A DNA stretch of 64,000 bases from Dielma fastidiosa (lineage in GTDB: Bacteria > Bacillota_I > Bacilli_A > Erysipelotrichales > Erysipelotrichaceae): contig NZ_HE578927.1 of assembly GCF_000313565.1 (NCBI RefSeq), positions 230,334 through 294,333 on the forward strand, in the 5' to 3' direction. Position numbers and translations under genes: made by a program. How positions within the stretch are numbered: position 1 is the stretch's first letter; every line of letters begins with the position of its first letter. The notes under the pieces were generated by a model. The model was given only the letters and a program-made list of their open reading frames with translations. It was not told where the DNA came from and did no database searches. Positions 42,613-50,964 of the stretch are shown piece by piece.

Positions 42613-42627
42613 TACTAAATTTATTTA

Positions 42628-44598
42628 CTAAATTGTAGAACCTATTGAGAATCCCTCACGCATCGCAGTCTGTAACGATCTTGCTTTCAGACAGTCACCA
42701 ATATGATAGAATTCCGCTTTACCATTGCCAAACTTAAATGCATCCTCAACCTTAGCTTTATATCCTAAGCAGAGGATGATTGTATCAGCTTCCACGAATC
42801 GCTTATCTCCCTTTGTATCACATTCAACACCATTTTCCGATACCGAGCAAACCGAAGTATTTACCATGATATTAAAATTCTCACGCTGTTCCCATTCACA
42901 TTCAATCATATAATAATAATGTTCAAAAGAAGTCTGCGGCATAAGCATTTCCTGCATTTCAATAATTGTTGTCTCACTGCCAAGTCCATTAAAATAGAGC
43001 GCGGTTTCTACACCCACTTCGCCGCCGCCGACAACCGCAACCTTTTTGCCGACCTTTTCTGGATGAAGATATGCTTCAGCTGCCGTCATGACATTCTGGT
43101 TATTTGTTTTAAATGCTGATGGTATAGATGGTTCAGCACCAATTGCCGCAATGACAACATCATAATCCTCATTTTGAATCATTTCTGGGGTAGCCAAAGT
43201 ATTTAATTTCAGCTTAACCTTTGAATTTAGTGTTTTCTTAATCAGATATTCTGTGAAATCTTTCAACGGCCATTTGAAATCAGCGATGGTTGCTATTTTA
43301 AGCAGTCCGCCTAATGATTCTGATTTCTCATATAAAGTAACATCATGACCATGCTCAGCAGCACTCAAAGCCGCTTCCATACCAGCCGGGCCGCCGCCGA
43401 TAACCGCCACTCGTTTCTTTCTGAATTCCTTAGAAATCATTTTATCGAGACGGTCTTCAAGACAGAAACGCGGATTTACCGAACAGACGCTCACCGGCGC
43501 CGCATCATTAGAAGCTAATAAACATTTATTGCAGCGAATACATGGAACAATTTCATCAGCTTTTCCATCAAGCAGCTTTTGAGGTAAATCCGGATTGCAG
43601 ATCCAGCCGCGGGCCATGCCTATAAGATCAGCTTCATCATTTTCAATTGTCTGTTCAGAGGCATCTGGATCAAGGAAACCATTCGTTGTGGATACTAATA
43701 CTCTTGAATTAGCTTTTTTTGCTGCTGCCGCCATATACGCATAAGGCCGAGGATTAGGCTCATATCCAATAATACTCGTGTGATCGATCTCCCAGCATCT
43801 AAGCTGGACAATATCAACATGTCCCTCAGCTAATTTCATAAATTTCTGAGTATCCTCTAAGGTCCATCTGCCCTCTTCAGTTGAATCTTCACCTGTAATG
43901 CTCATTTCAATAATAAAATCTTTACCGCATGCTTTTTTAATTTCATCACATGCATAGAATGGAAAACGACAACGATTTTCCAAACTGCCGCCAAATTCAT
44001 CTGTACGCTTATTGGTTGCCGTAGATAAACTTCTTCCAAATAATGTCATACGATATGCAGAATGCAAAAATACACCATCAAAACCATACTCTTTTAATTT
44101 CTTACATACCTTTACCAATGTCTCCACTGATTCATAAAGCATTTCTTTTGTCATTTCTTTATTCATTTTCAAATCTGTCATGTTGTGCGGAATATATCGG
44201 GATAAAGTATTAGATATATCATAACCCTCCGGTCCATGTACAGTAACTCTGACTAAGATTTTTGAATTGTAAAAATGTACTGCTTCCGCCAGCTGAGCAA
44301 AATAATGAGAACAACGTGTATCAAATAAATCCATGCCGGCTAAATGTCCTGATAATACTACATTTTCTGTTGTCGGCGGCAGCGGTTTGCCATCCCATGT
44401 AATAAGATGAACAGTAATTAAACTGGCACCGTTTTTTGCTAATTGTGCATAGTGCTGAATCATTCTTTCGCTAGGATATGGTTCCGGCCCTTGAATAAAC
44501 ACAGGACTGCTAGGACAAACCTCAAAGCGATTCTTCAAAATCACATTAGCATCCGGCAGATATAATGGTGAAAATAAACCTGAATAATTATTTATCAT
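42628..44598 (-). CDS. NADH:flavin oxidoreductase, Old Yellow Enzyme/2,4-dienoyl-CoA reductase type (BaiCD/BaiH-like)
   Basis: 656 aa. Domains: FMN-binding TIM barrel of the Old Yellow Enzyme family (about 1-345, ending GLIGMARGWICNPDLP-like in ADLIGMARGWICNPDLPQKL), a [4Fe-4S] site CIRCNKC...CSVNP (about 350-375), then FAD/NAD(P) Rossmann parts with VAVIGGGPAGMEAALSA (about 395) and VAVVGGGEVGVETALYF (about 515). Such enzymes reduce conjugated C=C bonds with NADH. It is the last gene of an operon with a PTS transporter and its start overlaps the EIIBC gene by 11 bp, so its substrate is probably what the PTS brings in or a product of it. BaiCD/BaiH bile acid reductases have the same build, but nothing else from the bai pathway is near. 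Confidence 0.9.
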   Translation of the reverse strand: MINNYSGLFSPLYLPDANVILKNRFEVCPSSPVFIQGPEPYPSERMIQHYAQLAKNGASLITVHLITWDGKPLPPTTENVVLSGHLAGMDLFDTRCSHYFAQLAEAVHFYNSKILVRVTVHGPEGYDISNTLSRYIPHNMTDLKMNKEMTKEMLYESVETLVKVCKKLKEYGFDGVFLHSAYRMTLFGRSLSTATNKRTDEFGGSLENRCRFPFYACDEIKKACGKDFIIEMSITGEDSTEEGRWTLEDTQKFMKLAEGHVDIVQLRCWEIDHTSIIGYEPNPRPYAYMAAAAKKANSRVLVSTTNGFLDPDASEQTIENDEADLIGMARGWICNPDLPQKLLDGKADEIVPCIRCNKCLLASNDAAPVSVCSVNPRFCLEDRLDKMISKEFRKKRVAVIGGGPAGMEAALSAAEHGHDVTLYEKSESLGGLLKIATIADFKWPLKDFTEYLIKKTLNSKVKLKLNTLATPEMIQNEDYDVVIAAIGAEPSIPSAFKTNNQNVMTAAEAYLHPEKVGKKVAVVGGGEVGVETALYFNGLGSETTIIEMQEMLMPQTSFEHYYYMIECEWEQRENFNIMVNTSVCSVSENGVECDTKGDKRFVEADTIILCLGYKAKVEDAFKFGNGKAEFYHIGDCLKARSLQTAMREGFSIGSTI

Positions 44599-45973
44599 AA
44601 GTAAAATCCTCCTCTTTAAATGTTAAATACAAGAATATCATCGCGCTGATAAAGGCAACCAAACAGCCACCAATTTCCCATAACAAATTAGCTGTACCAC
44701 CTGGAATAAAAGCCACCAAATCCCAGAAAGAGCTATAAATTGTTGAATATGCTGCTGCATGTCCCAAACCTGCGACACAACCGCCTAAGAAACCGCCAAT
44801 AATCGTTGCATAGATTGTTTTTTTACTTCTGATTGTAACGCCAAATAAAGCCGGTTCCGTTGTGCCGCCAATTACCGCTGTAAGAAATGCGGCAAAAGAT
44901 GTAGCTTTTAATTCAGCATTTCTAGTTTTATAAGATACCATCAAACAGATTCCTGCCTGACAGGCCGTGATGATAATACCGGCAACAAATACAGTTGGTT
45001 CATAACCCAAAGTCGTAAATAATGTAATTGCATAAACAACTAATGTCATATGCATTCCAGAAATAATCAGGAATGGTAAAGCCGCTGTCAGTAAACCAAC
45101 ACCAAGGAAACCAAATGTTTCATAGAGCCAGACAACACCCTTAGAAAAATATGTGCCTAATAATGATGCTGCTGGACCAATCAGACAAAAAGTTAATGGC
45201 AGCATAATCAATAATGTTAAGAAAGGTACAGCAATACTTTTAATAGCTGCCGGTATATGATTTCTTAAATATTTTTCAATCGGTGCCATAACTGCTACCG
45301 CAACTAAAGTTGGTAAGAAATTACTTGTATAATTTACCATTGCGACAGGCAAACCAAACAAGCTCAATGAAGTTCCTTCATTTACAGCCGTAAGATAAGT
45401 TGGATTGATCATTACAGCTCCTATTAACATACCTAAGACCATGCTTGTGTTAAATTTCTTCGCAGCTGTCGCACCGATGAAAATTGGTAAAAAATACATA
45501 CCTGTTGCACCAACAAGGGTTAACATTTGAATCGTTCCATTATCCGCACTCATACCCGCCTTTTGTAATAAAGTCGCCAATATGTTAATAAAACTCGTCG
45601 CGATAATAATCGGGATAATAGGTAATACTGCGCCAGAAATTGCTTCTAAAACAGAATTAAAACTAAATTTCTTTTGCTTTGGTTCATCTAAATTTTCATT
45701 AATCTTCTCATTTTTATTGAATCCGCCAGCATGACATACAGCATCATAAACCAAATCAACATCTGCACCGATAATCACCTGCAGCTGATCACTTGCCCAT
45801 GAAGTTCCGCTTACACCTGAAAGCTGATTAATTGCATCTGTTTTTGCTAATCCTTGATCTTTTAGATTAAAACGCAAGCGAGTTGTACAATGCGTAAAAT
45901 AACTAACATTTTCTTTACCGCCAATCAATTCAATCAGTTTTCCTGACAGTTCATCATAATTCTTTTTTGCCAT
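44588..45973 (-). CDS. PTS transporter EIIBC, beta-glucoside/sucrose/trehalose group
   Basis: 461 aa from the ATG at 45973 (AAAGGAGG ahead). EIIB domain with the phospho-Cys in YFTHCTTRLRFNL (about residue 29), then the EIIC domain with about ten membrane segments (about 105-455) and the family motif GGTTEPALFGVTIR. No EIIA domain is fused; the EIIA gene is three genes upstream in the operon. Belongs to the Glc-superfamily, beta-glucoside-type. Sugar specificity cannot be read from sequence. Expression is gated by the RAT/terminator element just upstream. Confidence 0.92.
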   Translation of the reverse strand: MAKKNYDELSGKLIELIGGKENVSYFTHCTTRLRFNLKDQGLAKTDAINQLSGVSGTSWASDQLQVIIGADVDLVYDAVCHAGGFNKNEKINENLDEPKQKKFSFNSVLEAISGAVLPIIPIIIATSFINILATLLQKAGMSADNGTIQMLTLVGATGMYFLPIFIGATAAKKFNTSMVLGMLIGAVMINPTYLTAVNEGTSLSLFGLPVAMVNYTSNFLPTLVAVAVMAPIEKYLRNHIPAAIKSIAVPFLTLLIMLPLTFCLIGPAASLLGTYFSKGVVWLYETFGFLGVGLLTAALPFLIISGMHMTLVVYAITLFTTLGYEPTVFVAGIIITACQAGICLMVSYKTRNAELKATSFAAFLTAVIGGTTEPALFGVTIRSKKTIYATIIGGFLGGCVAGLGHAAAYSTIYSSFWDLVAFIPGGTANLLWEIGGCLVAFISAMIFLYLTFKEEDFTYDK

Positions 45974-46032
45974 ATTCAATCCTCCTTTGATCTATATTTA
46001 CAATATAAGTGCGCATCTTATATTGTCATGGC

Positions 46033-46103
46033 CAAAATAAAACCCCAGCACAAAAAGTATTAAATACCTTTATGCTGAGGGTAAGCCCTATCGGTAACAA
46101 TCC
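46033..46103 (-). promoter_or_regulatory. Second RAT element and terminator, before the EIIBC gene
   Basis: Minus strand GGATTGTTACCGATAGGGCT continued to CCCT (46103-46078) matches the ribonucleic antiterminator consensus, beginning inside the last codons of the antiterminator gene (its D, C, Y, R codons and TAG are part of it). It is followed by a hairpin CCTCAGCA/TGCTGGGG with an inner GGTAT/ATACT stem (46081-46043) and TTTTATTTT. The RAT 3' end overlaps the terminator 5' arm, so binding of the antiterminator would prevent termination and allow EIIBC/OYE transcription. Confidence 0.78.
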
Positions 46104-46906
46104 TCACGAGAACATAAACGATTTATATGAATAATTAAATATAATAATTCTTCATCATTAAATTCCACATTCAATATATTTTTAATTGCTATCGCGCAAT
46201 CATAAGTCTTTGGATACTGAACCTTTAATAGTTCAAACATTTTTTCATTTTCAGATGAAATATTTTTATCCGTATCAATCCTTTCAAACAAATAATACAT
46301 ATGAGTCGCAAATCTTGAATAATTAAAACCTGTTTTATCAATTTTAATATTCATCTGCGTTTCAATAAATTCAGTAACCTTAGTAAGCTTCGATTTTTCT
46401 TTAATACTCGATGGATTTATTTCTTTATTGCCATAATCAACCAAATGCAAAGTAATACTGGCAGCTTCTTCCTCAGGCAGCTGAATACTTAATCGGTTGT
46501 TGATTAATGCCAGTGCCGCAATACCGATTTTCATTTCATTAGGATATAAATGCTTGACCTCATACAATAAAGGCAGCTTTAAATGGACTTGTTCATGTTG
46601 CCGCTTAATCGCAAACTGTATGTGATCTGCCAATGTCAGAATAACATTTGCTGAGTAACGATCGCCTAATTGCTGATTGGCATTATCAACAATTTCCGTC
46701 GATACATCAATAATTTCCTCAGGAATCTGGGCAATCACACCCAAATATGCCTGATTTACATTGTAGAAAGTCCGCTGGATCATTGTCAGGGGTACTTCAT
46801 AAGGCGGTCTGGTAAAACCAATACCTTTACCAAAAGCAATTACCTCTCTGCCCTGACTGTCTATACAAAGAGATACGTTGTTGTTAATGTTTTTTACGAC
46901 TCTCAT
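46088..46906 (-). CDS. BglG/LicT family transcriptional antiterminator
   Basis: 272 aa RNA-binding regulator. The N-terminal CAT RNA-binding domain (about 1-56: NNNVSLCIDSQGREVIAFGKG) is followed by two PTS regulation domains (about 65-170 and 175-272) with the phosphorylatable His in LADHIQFA, PLLYEVKHLYPNE, TLHLVDYG and LIIHINRL. Unphosphorylated by its EIIB it dimerises and binds RAT RNA, preventing termination. It lies between the EIIA and EIIBC genes; one RAT lies in the operon leader and another overlaps its own stop codon. Confidence 0.94.
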   Translation of the reverse strand: MRVVKNINNNVSLCIDSQGREVIAFGKGIGFTRPPYEVPLTMIQRTFYNVNQAYLGVIAQIPEEIIDVSTEIVDNANQQLGDRYSANVILTLADHIQFAIKRQHEQVHLKLPLLYEVKHLYPNEMKIGIAALALINNRLSIQLPEEEAASITLHLVDYGNKEINPSSIKEKSKLTKVTEFIETQMNIKIDKTGFNYSRFATHMYYLFERIDTDKNISSENEKMFELLKVQYPKTYDCAIAIKNILNVEFNDEELLYLIIHINRLCSREDCYR

Positions 46907-46923
46907 TGTATCTCCCTTCCTTT

Positions 46924-47418
46924 TTATATCCGTTCAATTTTTAAGATAGGTTCATGGATAATATTAACCGTTCCATTATTCTTTATCATAGTTAAACGAT
47001 ATTCTTCATTGGTTGTCAATAGTAAAGGGGTTGTTAAATCAATCTTTTTCTCTTTCATCAGCCGGCGATCAATTTCAAGTAATTGCTGGCCTTGCTTCAC
47101 AAAATCACCTTTTTTAACCTTAGGCTTTAAGCCCTGTCCATTCAAATAGACTGTATCTAATCCGATATGAATCAAAATTTCAGCGCCATTTTTTAATCTT
47201 AAACCTAGCGCGTGATAAGTTCCCGCCAGCATGATGATTTCACCGTCACAAGGTGCAAAAATCGTATCCTGATCAAGGATAAAGCCGACACCATCACCTA
47301 GTGTTTTATTGGCAAATACGCGATCCGGAACTTGTTCAATCGGTACAACCAATCCCTCACATATTGCATTAACCATTACTTCTTTAATTACTTCTTTCTT
47401 CTTAAATAGACCAAACAT
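46924..47418 (-). CDS. Stand-alone PTS EIIA, glucose (Crr) type
   Basis: 164 aa from the ATG at 47418 (AAGGAGATAAC). A soluble phosphocarrier that takes phosphate from HPr. The active-site His84 is in GAEILIHIGLDTV, the supporting His69 in GTYHALGL, and the end has the usual GKV-like beta-sandwich pattern (PKVKKGDFVKQGQQLLEID). First gene of the operon. Since the sucrose-type EIIBC at 51974-53329 also lacks EIIA, this protein may serve both. Confidence 0.93.
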   Translation of the reverse strand: MFGLFKKKEVIKEVMVNAICEGLVVPIEQVPDRVFANKTLGDGVGFILDQDTIFAPCDGEIIMLAGTYHALGLRLKNGAEILIHIGLDTVYLNGQGLKPKVKKGDFVKQGQQLLEIDRRLMKEKKIDLTTPLLLTTNEEYRLTMIKNNGTVNIIHEPILKIERI

Positions 47419-47440
47419 GGCAGTTATCTCCTTAAAATAT

Positions 47441-47521
47441 AAAAACTCTCTTTCAGCACTCACTAAAAACAAAAAGACATCTTTTCATTTTTAGGTAAAG
47501 CCTCCCAGAGAGTAACAATCC
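47441..47521 (-). promoter_or_regulatory. RAT element and leader terminator of the PTS operon
   Basis: Minus strand RAT 47521-47493 starts GGATTGTTACTCTCTGGGAG and ends GGCTTTACCT, close to the sacB/bglP-type RAT consensus. The terminator pairs ACTCTCT (47513-47507, inside the RAT) with AGAGAGT (47451-47445), followed by TTTTATATTTT. The two structures exclude each other, the classic BglG/LicT switch. Confidence 0.88.
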
Positions 47522-47540
47522 TATTTCTTTTTACATAATT

Positions 47541-47570
47541 AGCATAGCACTGCTTTGTAAGCGTTGTCAA
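47541..47570 (-). promoter_or_regulatory. Promoter of the PTS operon
   Basis: Minus strand TTGACA (47570-47565), 18-bp spacer, TATGCT (47546-47541), 20 bp before the RAT. Confidence 0.7.
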
Positions 47571-47586
47571 CAATATTTTTTTAAAA

Positions 47587-47922
47587 TCAATGATTCAACT
47601 TCTCCATGTATTGAATATACTGCTTTCCCCAATGCTTTAAGCTTTCCAATACAGGTAAAAATTCTTCACCGATATCACTTAAATAATATTCTACCTTGGG
47701 TGGTACCTGCGGATATTCCTTGCGGACAATCAGACTATCATTCTCTAATTTTTTCAGTTGTTTGGAGAGTGTCGCATGTGTCATATCCGGCATCATTTTG
47801 AGTAATTCATTAAATCGCAGAGTTTTGCCGCTGAGATAATGCATGATTAAAATAGACCATTTTCCTTGTAAAACAGATTGTGCAGTATAATAAGGGCATT
47901 TGCCAAACTTTTCATCAGTCAT
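47587..47922 (-). CDS. HxlR family transcriptional regulator
   Basis: 111 aa winged-helix dimer. Family signs: the N-terminal CPYYTAQSVLQGKWSILIM (Cys near residue 9), RFNELLKMMPDMTHATLSKQ and LKKLENDSLIVRKEYPQVPP. HxlR proteins often sense aldehydes, quinones or other electrophiles through the N-terminal Cys. Divergent from a nitroreductase gene across a perfect palindrome, so it probably represses that gene and itself. AGGAGG ribosome site. Confidence 0.92.
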   Translation of the reverse strand: MTDEKFGKCPYYTAQSVLQGKWSILIMHYLSGKTLRFNELLKMMPDMTHATLSKQLKKLENDSLIVRKEYPQVPPKVEYYLSDIGEEFLPVLESLKHWGKQYIQYMEKLNH

Positions 47923-47943
47923 TAATTTTCCTCCTAAGTATTC

Positions 47944-47966
47944 TTTTAGATACCTAGTATCTAAAA
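47944..47966. promoter_or_regulatory. Probable HxlR operator
   Basis: Perfect 10-bp inverted repeat TTTTAGATAC-CTA-GTATCTAAAA between the divergent hxlR-type and nitroreductase genes, in the style of HxlR/YodB sites. A TATAAT for the nitroreductase lies at 47991-47996. Confidence 0.75.
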
Positions 47967-48067
47967 ATATCGTACTTTTTATTTATAGCCTATAATGATA
48001 TTATTATATTATCAATAAAATAACAAATAGTTTTAACCCTATTTGTATTGAAACGGAGGAATTTTGA

Positions 48068-48580
48068 ATGAATGAAACAGTCAAGAATTTAATTAGCCGA
48101 AAAAGTTGTAAAAGTTATCAGGATAAGCATGTCAGCAAGGAATTATTAGATGAAATTGTTGCTGCTGGTCTCAATGCTCCTTCGGGAATGAATAAACAGA
48201 CTCCGCGTTTTGTTGTTGTGTCTGATGATCAGGTTGTTAAACAGTTATCGGATATGAACGCGGCGGTAGCGGGAATGCCTTTTGATCCTTTCTATGGTGC
48301 CAAAGATGTCATTATCGTTTTGGCGAAAAAGGAAGCAACTTACCTATATGACGGCAGTCTTGCCATGGGCAATCTGATGAATGCCGCCTGGTCAATGGGT
48401 ATCGGCAGCCGCTGGATTCACCGTGCCAAGGAAGTATTTGAAAGTGATGAAGGAAAGAAGCTTTTAAAGGCATGGGGTATTGAGGATGATGTTGAAGGAA
48501 TTGGCTTCTGTATTCTGGGTTATGCGAAGGAAGAAAAAGAAAAGACAGAAATACAGGAAGGCAGAGTCTTTCATATTTAG
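48068..48580 (+). CDS. Nitroreductase family flavoprotein
   Basis: 170 aa, FMN-dependent. N-terminal RKSCKSYQDKHVSKELLDEI, LNAPSGMNKQTPRFVVV and the C-terminal VEGIGFCILGYAKEEK are typical of small nitroreductase/SagB-like oxidoreductases. Likely reduces nitro compounds or quinones with NAD(P)H. Controlled by the divergent HxlR regulator through the palindrome in the shared gap. Ribosome site ACGGAGGAAT. Monocistronic. Confidence 0.9.
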   Translation: MNETVKNLISRKSCKSYQDKHVSKELLDEIVAAGLNAPSGMNKQTPRFVVVSDDQVVKQLSDMNAAVAGMPFDPFYGAKDVIIVLAKKEATYLYDGSLAMGNLMNAAWSMGIGSRWIHRAKEVFESDEGKKLLKAWGIEDDVEGIGFCILGYAKEEKEKTEIQEGRVFHI

Positions 48581-48583
48581 CGA

Positions 48584-48608
48584 TAAGCGGTTTACAGCCG
48601 CTTTTTTT
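48584..48608 (+). terminator. Terminator of the nitroreductase gene
   Basis: GCGG/CCGC stem just after the stop codon, followed by a T-run. Confidence 0.7.
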
Positions 48609-48611
48609 ATG

Positions 48612-48635
48612 AAAAAAATGAAGCAAAGCGCCTCA
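48612..48635 (-). terminator. Terminator of the scr operon
   Basis: Minus-strand TGAGGC/GCTTCA stem (one G-T) with GCTTT loop and seven T. Overlaps the stop codon of scrK. Confidence 0.7.
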
Positions 48636-49589
48636 TTTTAATGATTCATTCAGTTTTTCCATAACCTCATCAAGTGAAGGAATAGCGTCAATAGCACCAT
48701 GCTTCATGCAAGTCAGCGCCCCGACACAATTAGCGAAACGTACCATTTCCAGCCATTCCTCAGCGCTGAAGTCACGTTTATTAGCATGCAGAATGCGTGA
48801 GAGCAAAGCGCCCACAAAGGCATCGCCGGCCCCCGTCGAGTCAACCTGTTCAATCGCCTGACTTGCCACAATTTGCTGAGTATTGCCGCTGCTGAGATAG
48901 GTACCCTTGGCTCCTAACGTTACCGCTGCTGTTTTGGCACCCAATGCATGAATCATTTGCACTGCTGATTCAAGATCCGTTTTACCAGTAATAATCAAGG
49001 CTTCCTCATCACTCATTTTCACAAAGTCAGCACTCGCTATAAAGGTCCGGCAGTCTTGGATAAACTGCGGCAGCTGACGCTTGCTGATCAGTGAATCACG
49101 ATAATTCGGATCAAAGGAAATGAACATCTGACGCTGTTTCGCAAGATCAAGCAGAGCATAATATGTCTTTTTCAATTCCCCTTCCAGCAATGCCGTCGCA
49201 CTGCCAAAATGCAGAATGTCCTCTTGATGAAGCTTTGTGGCATCAATGGCATTAAAGCTGTAATCACCGTCACAGCCGCGCAGGAAATTGAAATTGCGCT
49301 CACCCCGCTCATCGATACCAACTAATGCGATCGTCGTATTGCCGCCAAACGCGCATAAAGAAGTATCTACCTTTAGCTGATCCAGCATTTCTTTTAAAAA
49401 CTGACCAAAGTAATCCGTGCCAATCTGTCCCATAAAAGCCGCTTCCTCACCCATGCGGGTAATGGCCGCCGCTACATTTGCGGGTGCGCCGCCAGCCTTT
49501 TTCTCAAACTGTACGCCGTTCTTTAAGCCTTTATGATCAACACCGACCATGTCAATCAATAATTCACCGACACAATAGACTTTACTCAT
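48633..49589 (-). CDS. scrK: Fructokinase, PfkB family
   Basis: 318 aa. PfkB signatures: N-terminal GGAPANVAAAITRMG (about residue 33) and the C-terminal DSTGAGDAFVGALLS (about residue 255) with the catalytic Asp. Phosphorylates fructose, the product of sucrose-6-phosphate hydrolysis. Its start overlaps scrB by 8 bp. Last gene of the sucrose operon scrA-scrR-scrB-scrK. Confidence 0.92.
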   Translation of the reverse strand: MSKVYCVGELLIDMVGVDHKGLKNGVQFEKKAGGAPANVAAAITRMGEEAAFMGQIGTDYFGQFLKEMLDQLKVDTSLCAFGGNTTIALVGIDERGERNFNFLRGCDGDYSFNAIDATKLHQEDILHFGSATALLEGELKKTYYALLDLAKQRQMFISFDPNYRDSLISKRQLPQFIQDCRTFIASADFVKMSDEEALIITGKTDLESAVQMIHALGAKTAAVTLGAKGTYLSSGNTQQIVASQAIEQVDSTGAGDAFVGALLSRILHANKRDFSAEEWLEMVRFANCVGALTCMKHGAIDAIPSLDEVMEKLNESLK

Positions 49590-50964
49590 AAATGATTCCT
49601 TTCAGCTGCCAAATTTCACAGGCAGGCATATCAAATGGTTGATCTGAACTGATTTTGAATGCCTTCAGTTCATGAAGCGGATAAAACAGCGATGACATCA
49701 CAGCCTCACCATCATTGATAAAAATTTCCAATACACTTGTATCCAAATACATCTGAAGCTGAAGCTGTTTCCCCTGAATATGCATAAAACGGCATGCGTC
49801 CTTTCCATAATGAAAATCAGCCTTTTTCAGAGTCAGAAGCTCTTTTTCAGGGTCAAAGATCAGTTTCAGTTCTTCTCCATTAAAGTCAAAGCAGCATTCA
49901 CATTTTGCCTGAAGTGATAATTCCAGTTTAATTTCAATACCGATTTGTGAGAGCGGGAAATTAAATTCTTTAATCTGACTTTCAGCCTTGCTAAGCAGTA
50001 TTTGATGCCGCAGCTGATTCAGCTCCCTGGCCGGCCTTTGCAGCAGCCGATTCCCACTTTTTGTTATTTCACGCGGCAAGGTTAATGTATACAGATAACC
50101 ATCCTCAGCAGTTGGATAAGAAGTTTCCTCATCCGGCATACCCATCCAGGCTATCATCATTGTTCTATTTTCATTAGTAAACACCTGCGGGGCATAAAAA
50201 TCAAAGCCATGATCCAGTTCATAAAAATCACCATGAATGAATTCATTCTTCATAAAATCATAATGGCCCAAAATATAACCGGACTGATAGCGGTTTTGAT
50301 AGCGCAGTCCTTCCTGCTTTAATCCCTGCGGTGAAAAAATAAACGCGTCTGCATCATTAAAGGACACAAGATTCGGACATTCCCACATATAGCCAAAATC
50401 TTCCAGCTCCGTTTTTACTTCCCCATAAAATTCCCATTGCTTTAAATCTTTTGATGTATAAACCACTGCGCGTCCTTTTAAATCAGCATTCTGAATGCCT
50501 AGAAGCAGGCAGTGCAGATCCTTCATCTTAAAATAGAACGGATCGCGGAAATGAGCGGTATAGCCGTTAGGCATGCCGACAATCAGCGCTTTTTTAAACT
50601 GCAATTCATCTTTCTCATCAAGCACCGCCATACATTGATGAGGAATCCGCACATCTTCATGCTTGACATTGCCCGTATAAAACAGATGCAGCTGCTGATC
50701 CAGCATCACAGCCGTGCCTGAGTAACAGCCGTCCTTATCGATGGGCTGATCAGGCTTTAAGACTAAGCGCGGCTTGGTATAATGCACAAAGTCTCTTGTT
50801 TTTACTAAGCCCCAATGTTTATTTTTATGTTCACAGCCGGCTGGATTCCATTGATAAAAGATTTTATATTCACCATTAATACAACATAGGCCATTTGGAT
50901 CATTCACCAATCCCTTGGCCATTTCAATATGAAAATGATTGCGCCATTGATTATTCAATTTCAT
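49582..50964 (-). CDS. scrB: Sucrose-6-phosphate hydrolase (GH32)
   Basis: 460 aa cytosolic invertase. GH32 residues: nucleophile Asp in GLVNDPNGLC (about residue 22), FRDPFYF and the acid/base Glu in MWECPNLV, then the C-terminal beta-sandwich with LEIFINDGEAVMSS. Cleaves sucrose-6-phosphate delivered by ScrA into glucose-6-phosphate and fructose. It overlaps the end of scrR by 14 bp and precedes scrK. Confidence 0.94.
   Translation of the reverse strand: MKLNNQWRNHFHIEMAKGLVNDPNGLCCINGEYKIFYQWNPAGCEHKNKHWGLVKTRDFVHYTKPRLVLKPDQPIDKDGCYSGTAVMLDQQLHLFYTGNVKHEDVRIPHQCMAVLDEKDELQFKKALIVGMPNGYTAHFRDPFYFKMKDLHCLLLGIQNADLKGRAVVYTSKDLKQWEFYGEVKTELEDFGYMWECPNLVSFNDADAFIFSPQGLKQEGLRYQNRYQSGYILGHYDFMKNEFIHGDFYELDHGFDFYAPQVFTNENRTMMIAWMGMPDEETSYPTAEDGYLYTLTLPREITKSGNRLLQRPARELNQLRHQILLSKAESQIKEFNFPLSQIGIEIKLELSLQAKCECCFDFNGEELKLIFDPEKELLTLKKADFHYGKDACRFMHIQGKQLQLQMYLDTSVLEIFINDGEAVMSSLFYPLHELKAFKISSDQPFDMPACEIWQLKGIIYE

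Noticed and set aside
42628-44598. Bile acid bai operon because of BaiCD/BaiH similarity
   Set aside because: No baiA, baiB, baiE, baiF or baiG-type gene is near; the operon partners are PTS components, and the domain build is shared by many ene-reductases.
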